From: an uncultured Actinomycetes bacterium | Lineage (GTDB): Bacteria > Actinomycetota > Actinomycetes > S36-B12 > UBA10799 | NCBI GenBank assembly: GCA_946803585.1 | Contig: CAMPEQ010000010.1 | Span: 79,052 to 143,051, forward strand | Reading direction: 5' to 3' | DNA: 64,000 nucleotides | Shown: positions 51,061-59,728 of the stretch, piece after piece | Position numbering within the stretch: position 1 is the first letter of the stretch | Layout of the letters: each line of letters opens with the position of its first letter | The notes under the pieces: model-generated | The model's database searches: none | What the model was told of the DNA's origin: nothing | What the model saw: only the letters and a program-made list of their open reading frames with translations | Program-made: the position numbers and the translations under genes

Positions 51061-53190
51061 TTACTCGCTGTCCGCGAGTCGGCCGAGGGCGCGCACCACC
51101 AGATCACGATCCTTGGTCCGCCACATCGGCGGTAGCGAATTCAGCATGATCGAACCGTAACTCTTGCTATGCAGTCGGGGATCCAGAATCGCCACCACGC
51201 CGCGATCTGCGGCGCTGCGAATCAATCGACCCGACCCCTGAGTCAGCATCAAAGCCGCTTGGTTGACGAATACCTCGCGGAAACCGTTGCGGCCCGACTG
51301 ATCAGCATGTGCTCGACGGGCAGCACTGAGCGGGTCATCCATCGGAGCGAATGGGATCTTGTCGATCACTACCAATGTGCACGCAGGCCCCACCACGTTC
51401 AGCCCGGCCCACATACCCATAGTCGCGCACAGCACACTTGTCTCGTCCTCAGCGAACTCCTGGGCGAGCACCGCCGAAGGAAGTTCGCCGTGCTCGAGAA
51501 TCGTGAACTTGGTCTGCTTGCGCAAATGCGCGGCTGCATTGCGAGCGGCATTCGTTGTCGTGAAGAGCGCGAGCGTCCGCCCACCGGCAGCGTCTACTAG
51601 GTCCGTCAACTCATCCAAAACGGCTGCGGTGTGATCCGCCCGCTCCTTTCCGACAGGCTCGGGGATATCGGTCGGGATATATAAGATCGCCTGGCGCTCG
51701 TAGTCAAACGGACTGCCGACATCTACGCCATGCCACTGCTGCTCGATTGGCTCACCGTCAAGACCCCGAGCCGGAGGATCGATCAACCCCATCATGGCTG
51801 CGGTGGGCTCGAAGTCCCCCGCAACGCTGGCCGTCGCTGAGGTTGCCACGAGTCCGCGCGAGCCGACCCGCTCGCGGAACTGGTGACCGACCTCCAGCGG
51901 AGCCGCTCGCAAGACCGCCGGTCCGCCATCGCGATCCTGGGACGACCACCGCACCATCGTCGGGCTCGGCTTACGCACTGCCGCCAGAGAGTCTGCCAGG
52001 TCGCCGAGTTGCCCTTTGGCTAGCTGAAGGGCAGTCACCTCTGGTGTCGTTGTGCCGTCAGCATTCGCCTGCTTCTTCGCCAGCGCATCGAGAGCATTAG
52101 CTAGCGCGGTCGCTCGCTTCTCCAGAGACTCCAACGGGCCGCGCAGTTCCGGCGGCAACTCCCCTTCCCATCGCTGTGCCGGGAATCCAGTCAGCGCCGA
52201 GATAACCGCCGACACATCCGCCAGCGCGGCTTTCGATTTCTCGCTTGTCTCTGCGTCGTCACGGGGAACCCGCCGCGAGGCACTGAGCACGATTCGTTCC
52301 ATCGTGCCCGCGAAGATCTCCGCACCCCAAGCCGACGAGAGATAGTCCTGCAGCTCGTGTACCTCATCGATGACGATGACGTCGCGATCGTCAAGTATTG
52401 GATTGGGTGAGACGAGGTCGGCTGCAAGTAGCGCATGGTTGGCAACGACAACATCGGCGACCCGAGCGCGCGCCCGCGCCGCTTCCGCTAGGCAATCCTC
52501 ACCAAAGGCACAGGTTCGAGCCCCAGGGCAGCCGGCGGCATCGGTAGACACCTGCATCCACACGCGATCCGGGGCGGCAGGTCCGTCCGATCGATCGCCA
52601 GATCGCGGGTTGGAATCGGCCCACTCAAGAAGCTCATTGAGCGCAACGAGATCAGCCGATGTCGGGCGACGGGGTGGCGCCGAGGGCTCCGGCTCAACCA
52701 CCGGGACCTCGATTCCAAGGTCGAGTGCCTCCTCATCGAAGTCCTCCTCGGGCGGTGGTGCCTGCTCGTCGAGGCGCCGCAACTCATCGACCTTTGCCAG
52801 GCACAGGTAGTTCGAACGGCCCTTCAAAGAGACAGCACTGATTGAGGTCCCAAGAACCGCCCGAGCCACATCGGAAATCAGCGGCACATCGCTTGCAACC
52901 AGTTGATCAGAGAGCTGCCTTGTCGCTGTCGACACGACGACCTTTGCCTCGGCACCAAGTCCACCGCAAAGGTAGGCCAGCGACTTACCCGTTCCAGTTC
53001 CTGCCTGCACGATCAGTGGTTCACCATTGACTGCAGCGGCGGCCACTAGCTTGGCCATCTCTTCCTGCTGCGGACGCTCCTCAGCGTTCGAGTGGTTTGC
53101 AATGACCGCGCCAAGGAGCTTGAGGGCCCTGACTTGGGCAGCCTGCTCCCGCGTCGGGCTCGTGGTGTCTTGGGCAACCGGCACCCCCAC
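51061..53190 (-). CDS. dinG: ATP-dependent DNA helicase, DinG/XPD family
   Basis: SF2 helicase of the iron-sulfur DinG type, about 709 residues. Walker A is QAGTGTGKSLAYL (near 45). Cluster cysteines are probably in SNYLCLAKVDEL, GCPGARTC and AFGEDC. The DEAH box reads VIDEVHELQ (near 278), and the C-terminal motifs include LFTTTNAAR and TQGSGRLIRSAADRG. It is expected to unwind DNA in damage repair. Start is uncertain: GTG at 53190 or 53184 fits the conserved N-terminus, while an ATG at 53265 would add 25 residues without a ribosome site and nearly reach the divergent epimerase gene. Confidence 0.88.
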   Translation of the reverse strand: MGVPVAQDTTSPTREQAAQVRALKLLGAVIANHSNAEERPQQEEMAKLVAAAAVNGEPLIVQAGTGTGKSLAYLCGGLGAEAKVVVSTATRQLSDQLVASDVPLISDVARAVLGTSISAVSLKGRSNYLCLAKVDELRRLDEQAPPPEEDFDEEALDLGIEVPVVEPEPSAPPRRPTSADLVALNELLEWADSNPRSGDRSDGPAAPDRVWMQVSTDAAGCPGARTCAFGEDCLAEAARARARVADVVVANHALLAADLVSPNPILDDRDVIVIDEVHELQDYLSSAWGAEIFAGTMERIVLSASRRVPRDDAETSEKSKAALADVSAVISALTGFPAQRWEGELPPELRGPLESLEKRATALANALDALAKKQANADGTTTPEVTALQLAKGQLGDLADSLAAVRKPSPTMVRWSSQDRDGGPAVLRAAPLEVGHQFRERVGSRGLVATSATASVAGDFEPTAAMMGLIDPPARGLDGEPIEQQWHGVDVGSPFDYERQAILYIPTDIPEPVGKERADHTAAVLDELTDLVDAAGGRTLALFTTTNAARNAAAHLRKQTKFTILEHGELPSAVLAQEFAEDETSVLCATMGMWAGLNVVGPACTLVVIDKIPFAPMDDPLSAARRAHADQSGRNGFREVFVNQAALMLTQGSGRLIRSAADRGVVAILDPRLHSKSYGSIMLNSLPPMWRTKDRDLVVRALGRLADSE

Positions 53191-53279
53191 AGTGTCTCTT
53201 GAATATGGCGTAGAACAATGCAGGTGACGCCATGTTGTGAATAACGTCGCGGATTCGATGCTCATCCAACGGAGGAACT

Positions 53280-53726
53280 ATGCAAATTGACGTTGCCACG
53301 TCCTATGTCACCCGGATCGACCACGTCGGAATCGCCGTGCGGGATCTCGACGCCGCCAAGGAGTTCTACGCGAAGTCGCTCGGACTGCGGTCCGTTCACG
53401 AGGAAGTCAACGAAGAGCAAGGTGTACGCGAAGCAATGCTCGCGGTAGGTGACTCAGGATCATGTATCCAGTTACTCGCCCCACTCACCGACGACTCCCC
53501 CATCGGCAAGTTCCTCGCTCGCAGCGGTGAGGGAATCCAGCAGATGGCCTACACAGTCACCGATATGGATGCCCTGTGCGATCACCTGCGCGAAGTCGGC
53601 GTCCGGGTTCTCTACGACGTTCCCAAACGTGGCACCGCAAATAGCCGGGTGAACTTCGTGCATCCCAAGGACGCCGGTGGCGTACTCATCGAATTAGTCG
53701 AGCCCGCCACCGAAACGAGCCACTGA
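53280..53726 (+). CDS. mce: Methylmalonyl-CoA epimerase
   Basis: Interconverts (2R)- and (2S)-methylmalonyl-CoA. The 148-residue vicinal-oxygen-chelate protein has the first metal histidine in TRIDHVGIAVRDLDAAKEFY (residues 11-30), EEVNEEQGVREAMLAVGDS near 40-58, GEGIQQMAYTVTDMDALCDHL with Gln/Tyr contacts near 80, and the C-terminal FVHPKDAGGVLIELVEP carrying the last metal ligands. GGAGG lies four to five bases before the ATG. With CcrA nearby it fits propionate or ethylmalonyl-CoA metabolism. Confidence 0.93.
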   Translation: MQIDVATSYVTRIDHVGIAVRDLDAAKEFYAKSLGLRSVHEEVNEEQGVREAMLAVGDSGSCIQLLAPLTDDSPIGKFLARSGEGIQQMAYTVTDMDALCDHLREVGVRVLYDVPKRGTANSRVNFVHPKDAGGVLIELVEPATETSH

Positions 53727-53763
53727 GCTCACATCGGGTGAACCGCGAACCGATACCTAAGGT

Positions 53764-54021
53764 GTGAACTCGCTACCTGCCCTCAACGCGCCACTGCAGG
53801 GGCTTGCCTACAGCCTGGTCGATCAGCTCTTTGACACCGTCTCGGACTGGATGAGCACAACTCCCTACTGGGTGCTCATCCTCATCGCCGGTGTTCTTAT
53901 TGTGCTGTTCATCCTGAGCCTGGTCAAAAAGCTGTTGGTCAGCAGCGTGCTGCTCGGCGTCCTACTCGTTGGGATCTGCGCAGTGTGGTTCCTGTCCGGC
54001 AGTTCTGTCAGCTTGAACTAA
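53764..54021 (+). CDS. Small membrane protein of unknown function
   Basis: An 85-residue protein starting with GTG 37 bases after mce. The N-terminal 32 residues are amphipathic. Two hydrophobic segments at about 33-53 (YWVLILIAGVLIVLFILSL) and 58-78 (VSSVLLGVLLVGICAVWFL) are separated by VKKLL, a typical helical hairpin in the membrane. No recognisable family. It may be co-transcribed with mce. Reading-frame length and membrane character support it as real; function unknown. Confidence 0.6.
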   Translation: MNSLPALNAPLQGLAYSLVDQLFDTVSDWMSTTPYWVLILIAGVLIVLFILSLVKKLLVSSVLLGVLLVGICAVWFLSGSSVSLN

Positions 54022-54095
54022 CCCCGCTTCGCCCACATATGTGCGTCTCCTCGATCGCACTCCGAAGCACCCTCACAATCAGCGCTGGGAAAGGG

Positions 54096-54104
54096 TTTGG
54101 CAAA
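54096..54104 (+). promoter_or_regulatory. TTTGGCAAA palindrome upstream of ccrA
   Basis: TTTG-G-CAAA in an AT-richer patch about 100 bases before ccrA, next to TAGAGA. It is reminiscent of the TTTGCAAA half-sites of short-chain acyl-CoA regulators (PccR/RamB type, from recall) but has one extra base and only one copy. Confidence 0.25.
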
Positions 54105-54201
54105 GTAGAGAGAAGTACCGCGATTCTTTCTCGCGCCTCAGTGCTCTTTATTCGTGAATTTCATCTGCCGTTAGGCAGTAAATCGAAGGGAACAAACGAA
54201 C

Positions 54202-55539
54202 GTGCAGCAGATCCTCGACGCGATTCTTGCCGGAGATACACCTAAGGAAGAGTTCGCGAATCTCGCGGTTCCTGAGAGCTACCAGGCGATCACTGTCCAC
54301 AAGGACGAAGCCACCATGTTTGAGGGAGAGAAGTCCCGCGATAAGGATCCGCGTAAGTCCCTTCACCTCGACAGTGTTCCCGTTCCTGAGCTGGGTCCAG
54401 GTGAGGCAATCGTTGCCGTCATGGCCAGCGCGATCAACTACAACACCGTCTGGACCTCGATCTTCGAGCCCGTGTCGACTTTCGGATTCCTCGAGCGCTA
54501 CGGCCGGATGTCGGACCTCACCAAGCGCCACGATCTGCCCTACCACGTCGTGGGTTCAGACCTGGCCGGTGTCGTCCTGCGAACCGGCCCAGGCGTTACC
54601 GCCTGGAAGCCGGGCGACGAGGTAGTCGCTCACTGCCTCAGCGTTGAGCTGGAAGACCCAGCCGGGCACAACGACACGATGATGGATCCCCAGCAGCGCA
54701 TCTGGGGATTCGAAACGAACTTCGGTGGCCTGGCTGAGCTAGCCCTAGTCAAGAGCAACCAACTCATGCACAAGCCAGCCCACCTGACGTGGGAAGAGGC
54801 TGCCTGCCCCGGCTTGGTGAACTCCACCGCGTACCGTCAACTCGTCAGCCGCAACGGCGCCGGAATGAAACAGGGCGACAACGTCTTGATCTGGGGCGCC
54901 TCTGGTGGCCTGGGCTCTTACGCCACGCAGTACGCGCTCAACGGTGGTGCAACCCCAGTGTGTGTCGTCTCCTCCCCCGAGAAGGCCGAGATCGCCCGCA
55001 AGATGGGTGCCGAGCTCATCATCGATCGGGCCGAAGAGGGTTACAAGTTTTGGAAAGATGAGCAAACCCAAGATCCCAAGGAGTGGAAGCGCTTTGGTGC
55101 CCGCATCCGCGAGCTCACCGGCGGCGAAGACGTCGACATCGTGTACGAACACCCAGGCCGCGAGACCTTCGGCGCGAGCGTATATGCGGCTCGCAAGGGT
55201 GGAACGATCGTTACCTGCGCCTCAACGTCTGGCTACATGCACGAGTACGACAACCGCTACTTCTGGATGAACCTCAAGCGGATCATCGGTTCACACTTTG
55301 CCAACTACCGTGAGTCCTTTGAGGCCAACCGCCTCGTCGACAAGGGCATGATCCATCCAACGCTATCCAAGACCTTCGCGCTCGCCGACACCGGCGAGGC
55401 CGCCCTCGAGGTGCACCACAACAAGCATGCTGGAAAGGTCGGCGTGCTCGCTTTGGCCCCGCAAGAGGGATTGGGCGTGCGCGATCCGGAGAAGCGCGAA
55501 AGGTTCGAAACTCAGATCAACCGGTTTCGGGAACTCTAA
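54202..55539 (+). CDS. ccrA: Crotonyl-CoA carboxylase/reductase
   Basis: NADPH-dependent reductive carboxylation of crotonyl-CoA to ethylmalonyl-CoA, the key step of the ethylmalonyl-CoA pathway and of extender-unit supply. The 445-residue MDR-family protein includes SAINYNTVWTSIFEPVSTF (about 76-94), VVGSDLAGVVLRTGPGV (about 115-131), GHNDTMMDPQQRIWGFETNFGGLAEL, and the nucleotide-binding GASGGLGSYATQYAL near 234. The CCR-type insert EGYKFWKDE is present. GTG start with AAGGGA upstream. Neighbouring mce supports an acyl-CoA carboxylation role. The stop overlaps the convergent WS/DGAT by three bases. Confidence 0.94.
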   Translation: MQQILDAILAGDTPKEEFANLAVPESYQAITVHKDEATMFEGEKSRDKDPRKSLHLDSVPVPELGPGEAIVAVMASAINYNTVWTSIFEPVSTFGFLERYGRMSDLTKRHDLPYHVVGSDLAGVVLRTGPGVTAWKPGDEVVAHCLSVELEDPAGHNDTMMDPQQRIWGFETNFGGLAELALVKSNQLMHKPAHLTWEEAACPGLVNSTAYRQLVSRNGAGMKQGDNVLIWGASGGLGSYATQYALNGGATPVCVVSSPEKAEIARKMGAELIIDRAEEGYKFWKDEQTQDPKEWKRFGARIRELTGGEDVDIVYEHPGRETFGASVYAARKGGTIVTCASTSGYMHEYDNRYFWMNLKRIIGSHFANYRESFEANRLVDKGMIHPTLSKTFALADTGEAALEVHHNKHAGKVGVLALAPQEGLGVRDPEKRERFETQINRFREL

Positions 55540-57053
55540 GGCTTCTTAGCTGCGGCCTTCTTTGCAGGCGCCCGCCTTGCTGACGTCTTCTTGGCTGACG
55601 TCGCCTTGGTGGGCGTCTTCTTAGTGGGCGCCTTCTTGGCGGTTACCTTCTTAGCGGACGACTTCTTACCCTCTTCCTTGGCCTCGTTATCCCCGCTCCT
55701 ACCTGCGGCGACCTCGCAGAGTTCGTCGAAACCACTCTTAATGCCTGCTACCAGGACATCAATATCGGTCGCGTACGCGCCGTCGCCGGTGACGCCGATA
55801 TCGAGTTCATCGAGGTACGAGGTGATCCCGACAATGATCCGCATCGATCCTTCAATCGGGATGATCGGAACTGAGCGCTTGGCTTGGCGACCCATCACGA
55901 ACAAGGGAACCGACGGCCCCTTGACGTTCGTAATGAGGGTCTCACTGAAGTAGCCCGTGAGACCCGAGGCATTAGACATCACGAACTCTTGAACGGGCGC
56001 GGGTGTCACCTTTTCCGTAGCCTTCAGCACCTCGTCGGAGATGACCGGCAACATACTGCGCTTACTGTGCTTGGTCGACTCCTTAATCGCTCGCATCCGC
56101 TTCAACGGGTCCATATCTCCGATGGGCAGCGGTGCGGGCAGGATTCCCACCTGGTTGTTCGATGCCATGTCCTTTCGCAGCGAAACCGGCATGACCGCTC
56201 GCAGCGTTCGGCCCGTTGGATCGATTCCCCTGTGCTCGAGTAGTTTCCCGAATCCGTACGCCACGCTAGCCAGAACCATGTCGTTGATGGTCACGCCCTT
56301 GAATGCCTTACGAGCCTGCTTGACTTCCGTCAGCGAGTAGGTCGCCCCCATCCAGCGACGCTGGGCGGATACCGTCCCAGTGAGTTCTGTTGGGCGTTTT
56401 GGCGCCAGGGCGATCAGGGAGCGAACCGTGTCGGGATAGGTAGAGATGAACTGGCCAAAGCTCTCGAATCCCTTCTCCAGCGCCTGAATCGCCTTCGTGG
56501 CGAACTCATCTAGTTTGTGATCTGGGTCGATCGGCTCCGGGGAGGTCTCCTTCGGTGCCATCATCAACTTGATCCCGTCGGCGAGTTTCAGCGAACCGTC
56601 CTCCGACAGGTCGATGAGCTCACCCAGTAAGATCAGCGCGCCTTGACCGTCGGCGATACTGTGATGCAGGCGCACGATCAAAGCCCATTCATCGGCTTGG
56701 TATCCGGTTACCAACACTGCATCCCATAGTGGTCGGTCGCGATCCATCGGGACCTCCATCAGACTCGAAACGACTGTGTCGTAAGAGCCTCCGGAAGGGA
56801 GAACTACCTCAGTGATGTGGTGGTCAAGATCTGGATCGACAGATACCCACTTGGCGCGATTGACCTTCGTACGGCTTCGCTGAACCCGCTGGTGGAAGCG
56901 AGGCATCTGCGGGAGTCGACTCGCGACGAAGTCCTTCACTTCGGTCAAGGTAGGGGCATCCCCACCCATCACCAAGACAGCACCTACCGCGACTGACGGA
57001 CCAGATGTCTCAACATCGAGAAATGCCGAGTCCATTGAACTAAGACGATCCAT
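55536..57053 (-). CDS. Wax ester synthase/diacylglycerol acyltransferase with Lys/Ala-rich tail
   Basis: WS/DGAT enzyme for triacylglycerol or wax ester synthesis. With ATG at 57053 (GGGAG upstream) it has 505 residues and starts MDRLSSMDSAFLDVE, as in the family. An in-frame upstream start would add 37 unconserved residues. The active-site motif HHSIADG is in RLHHSIADGQGALILL (about 130-145). TINDMVLASVAYGFGKLL and the late NVKGPSVPLFVMG belong to the C-terminal domain. The last about 50 residues are a histone-H1-like repeat of Lys, Ala, Thr and Pro (AKK, PTKK, TKK units). WS/DGATs usually end before this, so the tail is unusual. Confidence 0.9.
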   Translation of the reverse strand: MDRLSSMDSAFLDVETSGPSVAVGAVLVMGGDAPTLTEVKDFVASRLPQMPRFHQRVQRSRTKVNRAKWVSVDPDLDHHITEVVLPSGGSYDTVVSSLMEVPMDRDRPLWDAVLVTGYQADEWALIVRLHHSIADGQGALILLGELIDLSEDGSLKLADGIKLMMAPKETSPEPIDPDHKLDEFATKAIQALEKGFESFGQFISTYPDTVRSLIALAPKRPTELTGTVSAQRRWMGATYSLTEVKQARKAFKGVTINDMVLASVAYGFGKLLEHRGIDPTGRTLRAVMPVSLRKDMASNNQVGILPAPLPIGDMDPLKRMRAIKESTKHSKRSMLPVISDEVLKATEKVTPAPVQEFVMSNASGLTGYFSETLITNVKGPSVPLFVMGRQAKRSVPIIPIEGSMRIIVGITSYLDELDIGVTGDGAYATDIDVLVAGIKSGFDELCEVAAGRSGDNEAKEEGKKSSAKKVTAKKAPTKKTPTKATSAKKTSARRAPAKKAAAKKP

Positions 57054-57196
57054 ACAAAACTCCCGAGAACCAGTGCGCGCTGCGCGCTGCGACAACGTGC
57101 CGCGAGCCCATCTCAGCGCATTCTGGGGGTGTTTTGCGCGTTCGTCACGACCAATCGGCGGCAACCACGCCCGTTTGAGGACTGACTCGGATCAAA

Positions 57197-57946
57197 TCAG
57201 ATCGAACGAAGCCAGCTGGCGAGGACGGCAGCAACTTGACTCGGCGCCTCGATCGGGCTGAGGTGACCCACCTCGGGAATTGTTGCCATGGAACCGCGGG
57301 AAGCAGCCGCAACCATACGGGTCACATCCGCGGGCGCAGACAGCTCATCATCGCTGCCAACTACTCCCAGGATCGGGCCTTCAAAGTCCCGCAAGACCTC
57401 AAAGGAATCTTGGCGTTCGGCCATTGCGCGCTGCACCCAGGCAATCGCTGATGGGTTGTTCTCCTCAATCATCGTCGTGACGCGAGCAACCACGTCTTCA
57501 TCTCGTTCACGCGTAAGTGGGCCGAGCAGCTTTGGCATCATCGCATCCGCGACCCATCCGCTCCCCTCGCTGTCCACCCTGTCGGCGAATGCTAGGCGGC
57601 CAGCAGCGGCGGCCGGATCATCCGCACTTGCCTTGGTGTCGACGAGTGCGAGTGCCGCCACCTGCTCGGGATGACGCCTAGCCAAATTCATGGCGACATA
57701 GCCTCCCAGGCTCAACCCGCCCACCACCGCCGGCCGACCAAGGCGCATGATCGACTCGGCGACATCATCGGCGAGCACGTCCAATGAGGTACGCCTCGAC
57801 AACTCACGAACGTCCTCACCAAACCCGCGGAAATCTGGGGTGAGAACATGAGCTCCGGTGCTACGTAGCTCCTCAGCAACCGATTCCCAAACCCGCCGGT
57901 CTACCGGGAATGCGTGAAGGAGGACAACTGGCGCGTTCGTAGTCAC
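57197..57946 (-). CDS. Alpha/beta hydrolase (3-oxoadipate enol-lactonase-like)
   Basis: A 249-residue alpha/beta hydrolase. PVVLLHAFPVDRRVWESVAEEL (residues 6-27) has the oxyanion HA-F motif. The nucleophile serine is in VVGGLSLGGYVAMNLARRHPEQV (near 98), and the histidine in IPEVGHLSPIEAPSQVAAVLASWL (near 226). Closest in style to enol-lactonases and related esterases; no aromatic-degradation genes are nearby, so the substrate is open. It abuts the SDR gene (one-base overlap) and may form a three-gene operon with it and the next hydrolase. Confidence 0.85.
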   Translation of the reverse strand: MTTNAPVVLLHAFPVDRRVWESVAEELRSTGAHVLTPDFRGFGEDVRELSRRTSLDVLADDVAESIMRLGRPAVVGGLSLGGYVAMNLARRHPEQVAALALVDTKASADDPAAAAGRLAFADRVDSEGSGWVADAMMPKLLGPLTRERDEDVVARVTTMIEENNPSAIAWVQRAMAERQDSFEVLRDFEGPILGVVGSDDELSAPADVTRMVAAASRGSMATIPEVGHLSPIEAPSQVAAVLASWLRSI

Positions 57947-58707
57947 TACGGCATCACCGATAGCCCGCCGTCAACGACGAGTTGTTGACCCGTCATGAAG
58001 CTAGAGGCATCACTGGCTAAGAAGACTGCCGGTTCCGAGATCTCGTGGACCTGTCCCCAGCGCAGCATCGGCACTCGGGCCAACAGCGCTTCCTCTGTCG
58101 CCTCAGCATCACGAAGGAAGTCAGTGAGATCAGTCTCGATCCAACCTGGCAGTAGCGAGTTGACTCTCACTCCAGCGTGGGCCCACTCAATGGCCATCGT
58201 TTTGGTCAAGGAAGTCACCGCCGCCTTCGCTGCTCCGTAGTGGGCCATAAACGGGGTGCCGGCAAGCGAGGCAACGCTGGAGACGTTGATGACCGCGGAT
58301 GAGTCCACCTGGGACAGGTACGGGAACGCAGCCTGACTCGCGTGAACGATCGACTCGACGTTGAGACTGAAGGTCTTCTGCCAACCGCTGAACCGCATCG
58401 CCGACAGTGGCGAGCTAAATGAGTTGCCCCCGGCATTGTTCACCAAGATGTCGAGGCCACCCAATCCGGCAGCAGCGGCATCCACTGCACCACGAACCGC
58501 GTCGCCATCGAGGACGTCGGCGGGAACGACGACTGCGTTTCTTCCTAGCGCCTCAATCTCGGCCGCTACCTCTGCGAGTTTGGCTTCGTCTCTGGCTGAA
58601 ATCGCAACGTCGGCACCCGCTTGAGCGAAGGCGACTGCGATCCCGCGACCGATCCCTCGGCTAGCACCGGTTACCAGGGCATTTCGCCCGTCAAGTCGAA
58701 ATGTCAC
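57946..58707 (-). CDS. Short-chain dehydrogenase/reductase
   Basis: A 253-residue classical SDR. The cofactor motif is ALVTGASRGIGRGIAVAFAQAG (residues 10-31) and LVNNAGGNSF lies near 88. The catalytic serine is in INVSSVASLAGTPF (near 141), and Tyr/Lys in AHYGAAKAAVTSLTKTMAIEWA (near 155 and 159). Acidic/Arg pattern after the second strand (SARDEAKLAE) suggests NADP(H) or NAD(H), undetermined. Substrate unknown; the best guess is an acyl or alcohol oxidoreductase. Translationally coupled to the hydrolases on both sides. Confidence 0.88.
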   Translation of the reverse strand: MTFRLDGRNALVTGASRGIGRGIAVAFAQAGADVAISARDEAKLAEVAAEIEALGRNAVVVPADVLDGDAVRGAVDAAAAGLGGLDILVNNAGGNSFSSPLSAMRFSGWQKTFSLNVESIVHASQAAFPYLSQVDSSAVINVSSVASLAGTPFMAHYGAAKAAVTSLTKTMAIEWAHAGVRVNSLLPGWIETDLTDFLRDAEATEEALLARVPMLRWGQVHEISEPAVFLASDASSFMTGQQLVVDGGLSVMP

Positions 58708-59456
58708 AGGTCAGTCCGCCTTTCGATTGGGCCATCCCACTGGGTTGGTAGGCCGTTGGTTTCAGGCACCAGCGCGCTCGGTGCCACCTCTCGCACGATC
58801 TCATTCAACACGAACCGTACCGACGGCTCCCCCACCCACAGGTGCTTGGCGCCTTCGCCGACCCGAAGTTCGGCCGCGGGGACGCTGGCAAACGCCGTGG
58901 CGGCCGCCTCCGGCCGAAGGAAATCATCAAACTCCGGGATCAACGCCACTATCGGAATCTGCGCCCCGGCCCACGCCTTGAGTTGCTCGTGAGAGGTAAA
59001 GCGCAACGGTGGACTGATGAGGATGATTCCGCAGGTAGCGCCTGGTTGCGGGTGCCTGAGTATGACGTCGGTTCCGAAGGACCAACCCACCAACCACGGA
59101 GTCGGAAGCCCACGATCGCGCACAAGGTCAATAGCTGCGGCTAGGTCCATCCCCTCTGCGTCACCTGCGTCGAACTCGCCCTGGCTGGTTCCCCCGGCAG
59201 ATGAGGTCCCACGGGTGTTGAAACGTAGAACGGCGATATTCGCCAGCGCCGGTAGCCGGGCGGCCGCCTTGCGCAACAGGTGGGAATCCATCATTCCACC
59301 GGCAGTCGGAAGCGGATGCACAAAGATGATGGTTGCCTCTGGCGCCCCAGAGACCGGGACGGCGAGCTCGCCGACTAGTTCGAGCCCGTCTGCGGTCCTG
59401 AGAACGACATCCTCCCGATCTGCTGGGAGAACGCTATTCGCTCGAATCTGCTCCAT
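58704..59456 (-). CDS. Alpha/beta hydrolase (dienelactone hydrolase-like/uncharacterised serine hydrolase)
   Basis: A 250-residue alpha/beta hydrolase. IIFVHPLPTAGGMMDSHLLRKAAARLP (about 39-65) and VLRFNTRGTSSAGGTSQGEF (about 75-95) are typical of small dienelactone-hydrolase-like proteins. The nucleophile is in WLVGWSFGTDVIL (near 125), and the likely histidine in EGAKHLWVGEPSV (near 208). It overlaps the SDR gene by four bases. No lid domain. Substrate unknown. Confidence 0.8.
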   Translation of the reverse strand: MEQIRANSVLPADREDVVLRTADGLELVGELAVPVSGAPEATIIFVHPLPTAGGMMDSHLLRKAAARLPALANIAVLRFNTRGTSSAGGTSQGEFDAGDAEGMDLAAAIDLVRDRGLPTPWLVGWSFGTDVILRHPQPGATCGIILISPPLRFTSHEQLKAWAGAQIPIVALIPEFDDFLRPEAAATAFASVPAAELRVGEGAKHLWVGEPSVRFVLNEIVREVAPSALVPETNGLPTQWDGPIERRTDL

Positions 59457-59474
59457 CAGTTCTACTCCTGGTGA

Positions 59475-59702
59475 TCAGATTGACGGATGTGTCCGTCGCC
59501 AACAGGAGGTGTGCCAATGCCGCCGGTCTTCAATCGAGTACGGCCACACATCTTGCCAGGCGACGATATGCGGAACACCGGCCGAGATCTCCTGTCGACA
59601 GCTCGGACACAGATACGCCTTACGCGCCGCCTGACCCGTGACGGGACGCACGACCCAGTTCTCATCTACTGACGGAGACTCGCCCTTGCGCTTCGAGTTC
59701 AT
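59475..59702 (-). CDS. Small conserved actinobacterial zinc-site protein
   Basis: A 75-residue protein with a CPSC pair at residues 32-35, followed by GVPHIVAW and RRHWHTSCW near 61-69. A third cysteine and two or three histidines can complete a zinc site. Actinobacterial genomes carry very similar small proteins next to hydroxyacyl-CoA dehydrogenase genes, often labelled 'ATP/GTP-binding protein' without evidence (recall). It lies 26 bases downstream of that dehydrogenase here. Function unknown; a nucleic-acid or metal-binding accessory protein is possible. Confidence 0.72.
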   Translation of the reverse strand: MNSKRKGESPSVDENWVVRPVTGQAARKAYLCPSCRQEISAGVPHIVAWQDVWPYSIEDRRHWHTSCWRRTHPSI

Positions 59703-59728
59703 ACGTCCGCCTCACTGCGATCGGAGAA

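Noticed and set aside
53191..53265. ATG at 53265 as start of the DinG-type helicase
   Set aside because: It has no ribosome site, the added residues are not family-like, and it leaves 14 bases to the divergent mce gene. GTG at 53190 or 53184 is more likely, but this is not proven.
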